Positions 63,544-64,000 of a stretch of 64,000 nt of DNA are shown one piece after another. Made by a program: the position numbers and the translations under genes. Origin of the DNA: Bradyrhizobium sp. DOA9 (lineage in GTDB: Bacteria > Pseudomonadota > Alphaproteobacteria > Rhizobiales > Xanthobacteraceae). The number at the start of each line of letters is the position of its first letter. Position 1 is the stretch's first letter. Under the pieces are notes generated by a model. That model saw nothing but the letters and a program-made list of their open reading frames with translations, searched no databases and had not been told where the DNA came from. The stretch is from positions 1,770,538-1,834,537 of the forward strand of contig NZ_DF820425.1 of assembly GCF_000617845.2 (NCBI RefSeq). The letters are read 5' to 3'.

Positions 63544-63570
63544 GATGTGGCGAGAGCAGAGCGGTGCGCC

Positions 63571-64000
63571 TCACTCCGCCGCCACCATCTGCTGCGTGCG
63601 CCATTGTCCCAGCAGGGCACGCAGCGAAGCCGGCTTCACCGGCTTGTTGAGCACGGCGATCTTCTCGTCGCGCGCGGCGACCTGCACGGCGGGGCTGCGA
63701 TCGGCGGTGATCAGGATGGCAGGGATGCCGTCGCCGAAGCGGCGGCGGACCTCGCGGATGGCGGCGATGCCGTTGCCGCGATCGAGGTGATAGTCGACGA
63801 GCAGGCCGGTGACGCGCCGCCCGGCGGTTTCGAGGGCGGCGATCGCCCCTTCCGGATCGGCCACCGCAATCACCTCGGCGTCCCAGGCCTTGAGCAGCGT
63901 GCGCATGCCGTCGAGGATCGCCGCATCGTTCTCGATGCAGACGATCAGCGCGCCCGAGATCGGCGTGCGCGCCAGCGGCGTTGCGCTGGTCACGGCCGCG
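63571..64000 (-). CDS. Receiver domain, C-terminal end of a probable hybrid histidine kinase (cut by window edge)
   Basis: About 143 C-terminal residues are visible and the frame stays open to the window edge, so the protein is longer. The receiver has the phospho-acceptor Asp in GLLVDYHLDRGNG and the conserved Lys in VLNKPVKPASLRALL. The ALIVCIENDAAILDGM start and the LNKPVKPA end match the C-terminal receiver of NahK/ErcS-like hybrid kinases. A GTG at 63993 could make it a stand-alone receiver, but the in-frame upstream residues argue for a fusion. It could be the partner of the orphan regulator at 58634. Confidence 0.75.
   Translation of the reverse strand, partial: AAVTSATPLARTPISGALIVCIENDAAILDGMRTLLKAWDAEVIAVADPEGAIAALETAGRRVTGLLVDYHLDRGNGIAAIREVRRRFGDGIPAILITADRSPAVQVAARDEKIAVLNKPVKPASLRALLGQWRTQQMVAAE

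Overview
The window looks like chromosomal DNA of a Bradyrhizobium-type alphaproteobacterium (high GC; inference from gene content, not a database match). Pointers are an aa3 cytochrome oxidase operon with a tiny coxF-like gene, an F0 operon with paired b and b' subunits, a class I lysyl-tRNA synthetase, a PodJ-like polarity protein, a DUF6460 membrane protein, and many dispersed palindromic repeats between genes.

Layout. 0-4.5 kb: end of a sugar ABC transporter operon (ATPase, permease, binding protein) followed by an aldose dehydrogenase-like reductase and a lactonase-like amidohydrolase, which together look like import and oxidative breakdown of a sugar. 4.7-7 kb: an orphan Liv-type binding protein and a TPR-methyltransferase. 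7.1-9.8 kb: a DNA exonuclease/ATP-dependent DNA ligase pair whose usual helicase and endonuclease partners are missing; a 1205-bp IS5-family element follows directly. A second copy of that IS, in opposite orientation, sits at 19.2-20.4 kb. Between the two copies lie resident genes (DUF6460, MBL hydrolase, MATE pump, pyrD, DUF952, S24-type regulator, alpha carbonic anhydrase, lysS). Both IS copies are inserted at the same point of the same palindromic repeat family.

20.5-24 kb: PodJ-like protein. 24.3-30.8 kb: PadR regulator divergent from an NTF2-like protein, an acyl-CoA dehydrogenase, a thiolase and a FadB/FadJ-type bifunctional enzyme (beta-oxidation), ended by a strong terminator. 31.7-37.9 kb: MarR regulator, gshA, PAN-domain protein, nucleotidyltransferase, lepB, tldD and an IalB-family protein. 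38.3-45 kb: coxB, coxA, ctaB, coxF, ctaG, coxC, DUF983 and SURF1, the aa3 oxidase and its assembly factors. 45.2-47.6 kb: NTF2-like protein and a divergent NarX/NarL-type two-component pair. 48.1-52.3 kb: thrC, an M16 peptidase, a GNAT acetyltransferase and a secreted protein. 52.4-55.1 kb: F0 operon atpI-B-E-b'-b on the minus strand. 55.5-59.3 kb: small secreted protein, YjbQ, an MHS-type MFS transporter and an orphan LuxR-type response regulator.

59.3-64 kb is the least ordinary part. It holds small, apparently decaying genes, a two-gene TRAP transporter without a binding protein, about 0.9 kb with no convincing protein gene, and the C-terminal receiver of a protein that runs off the window. 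The gene-poor stretch contains a potential three-stem RNA (63223-63338) with a 15-bp closing stem, a U-G wobble favouring the plus strand, and a hairpin stacked directly on the closing stem. I regard this and the IS-into-palindrome pattern as the most interesting signals. I found no CRISPR array, tRNA, rRNA, prophage or recognisable defence system.
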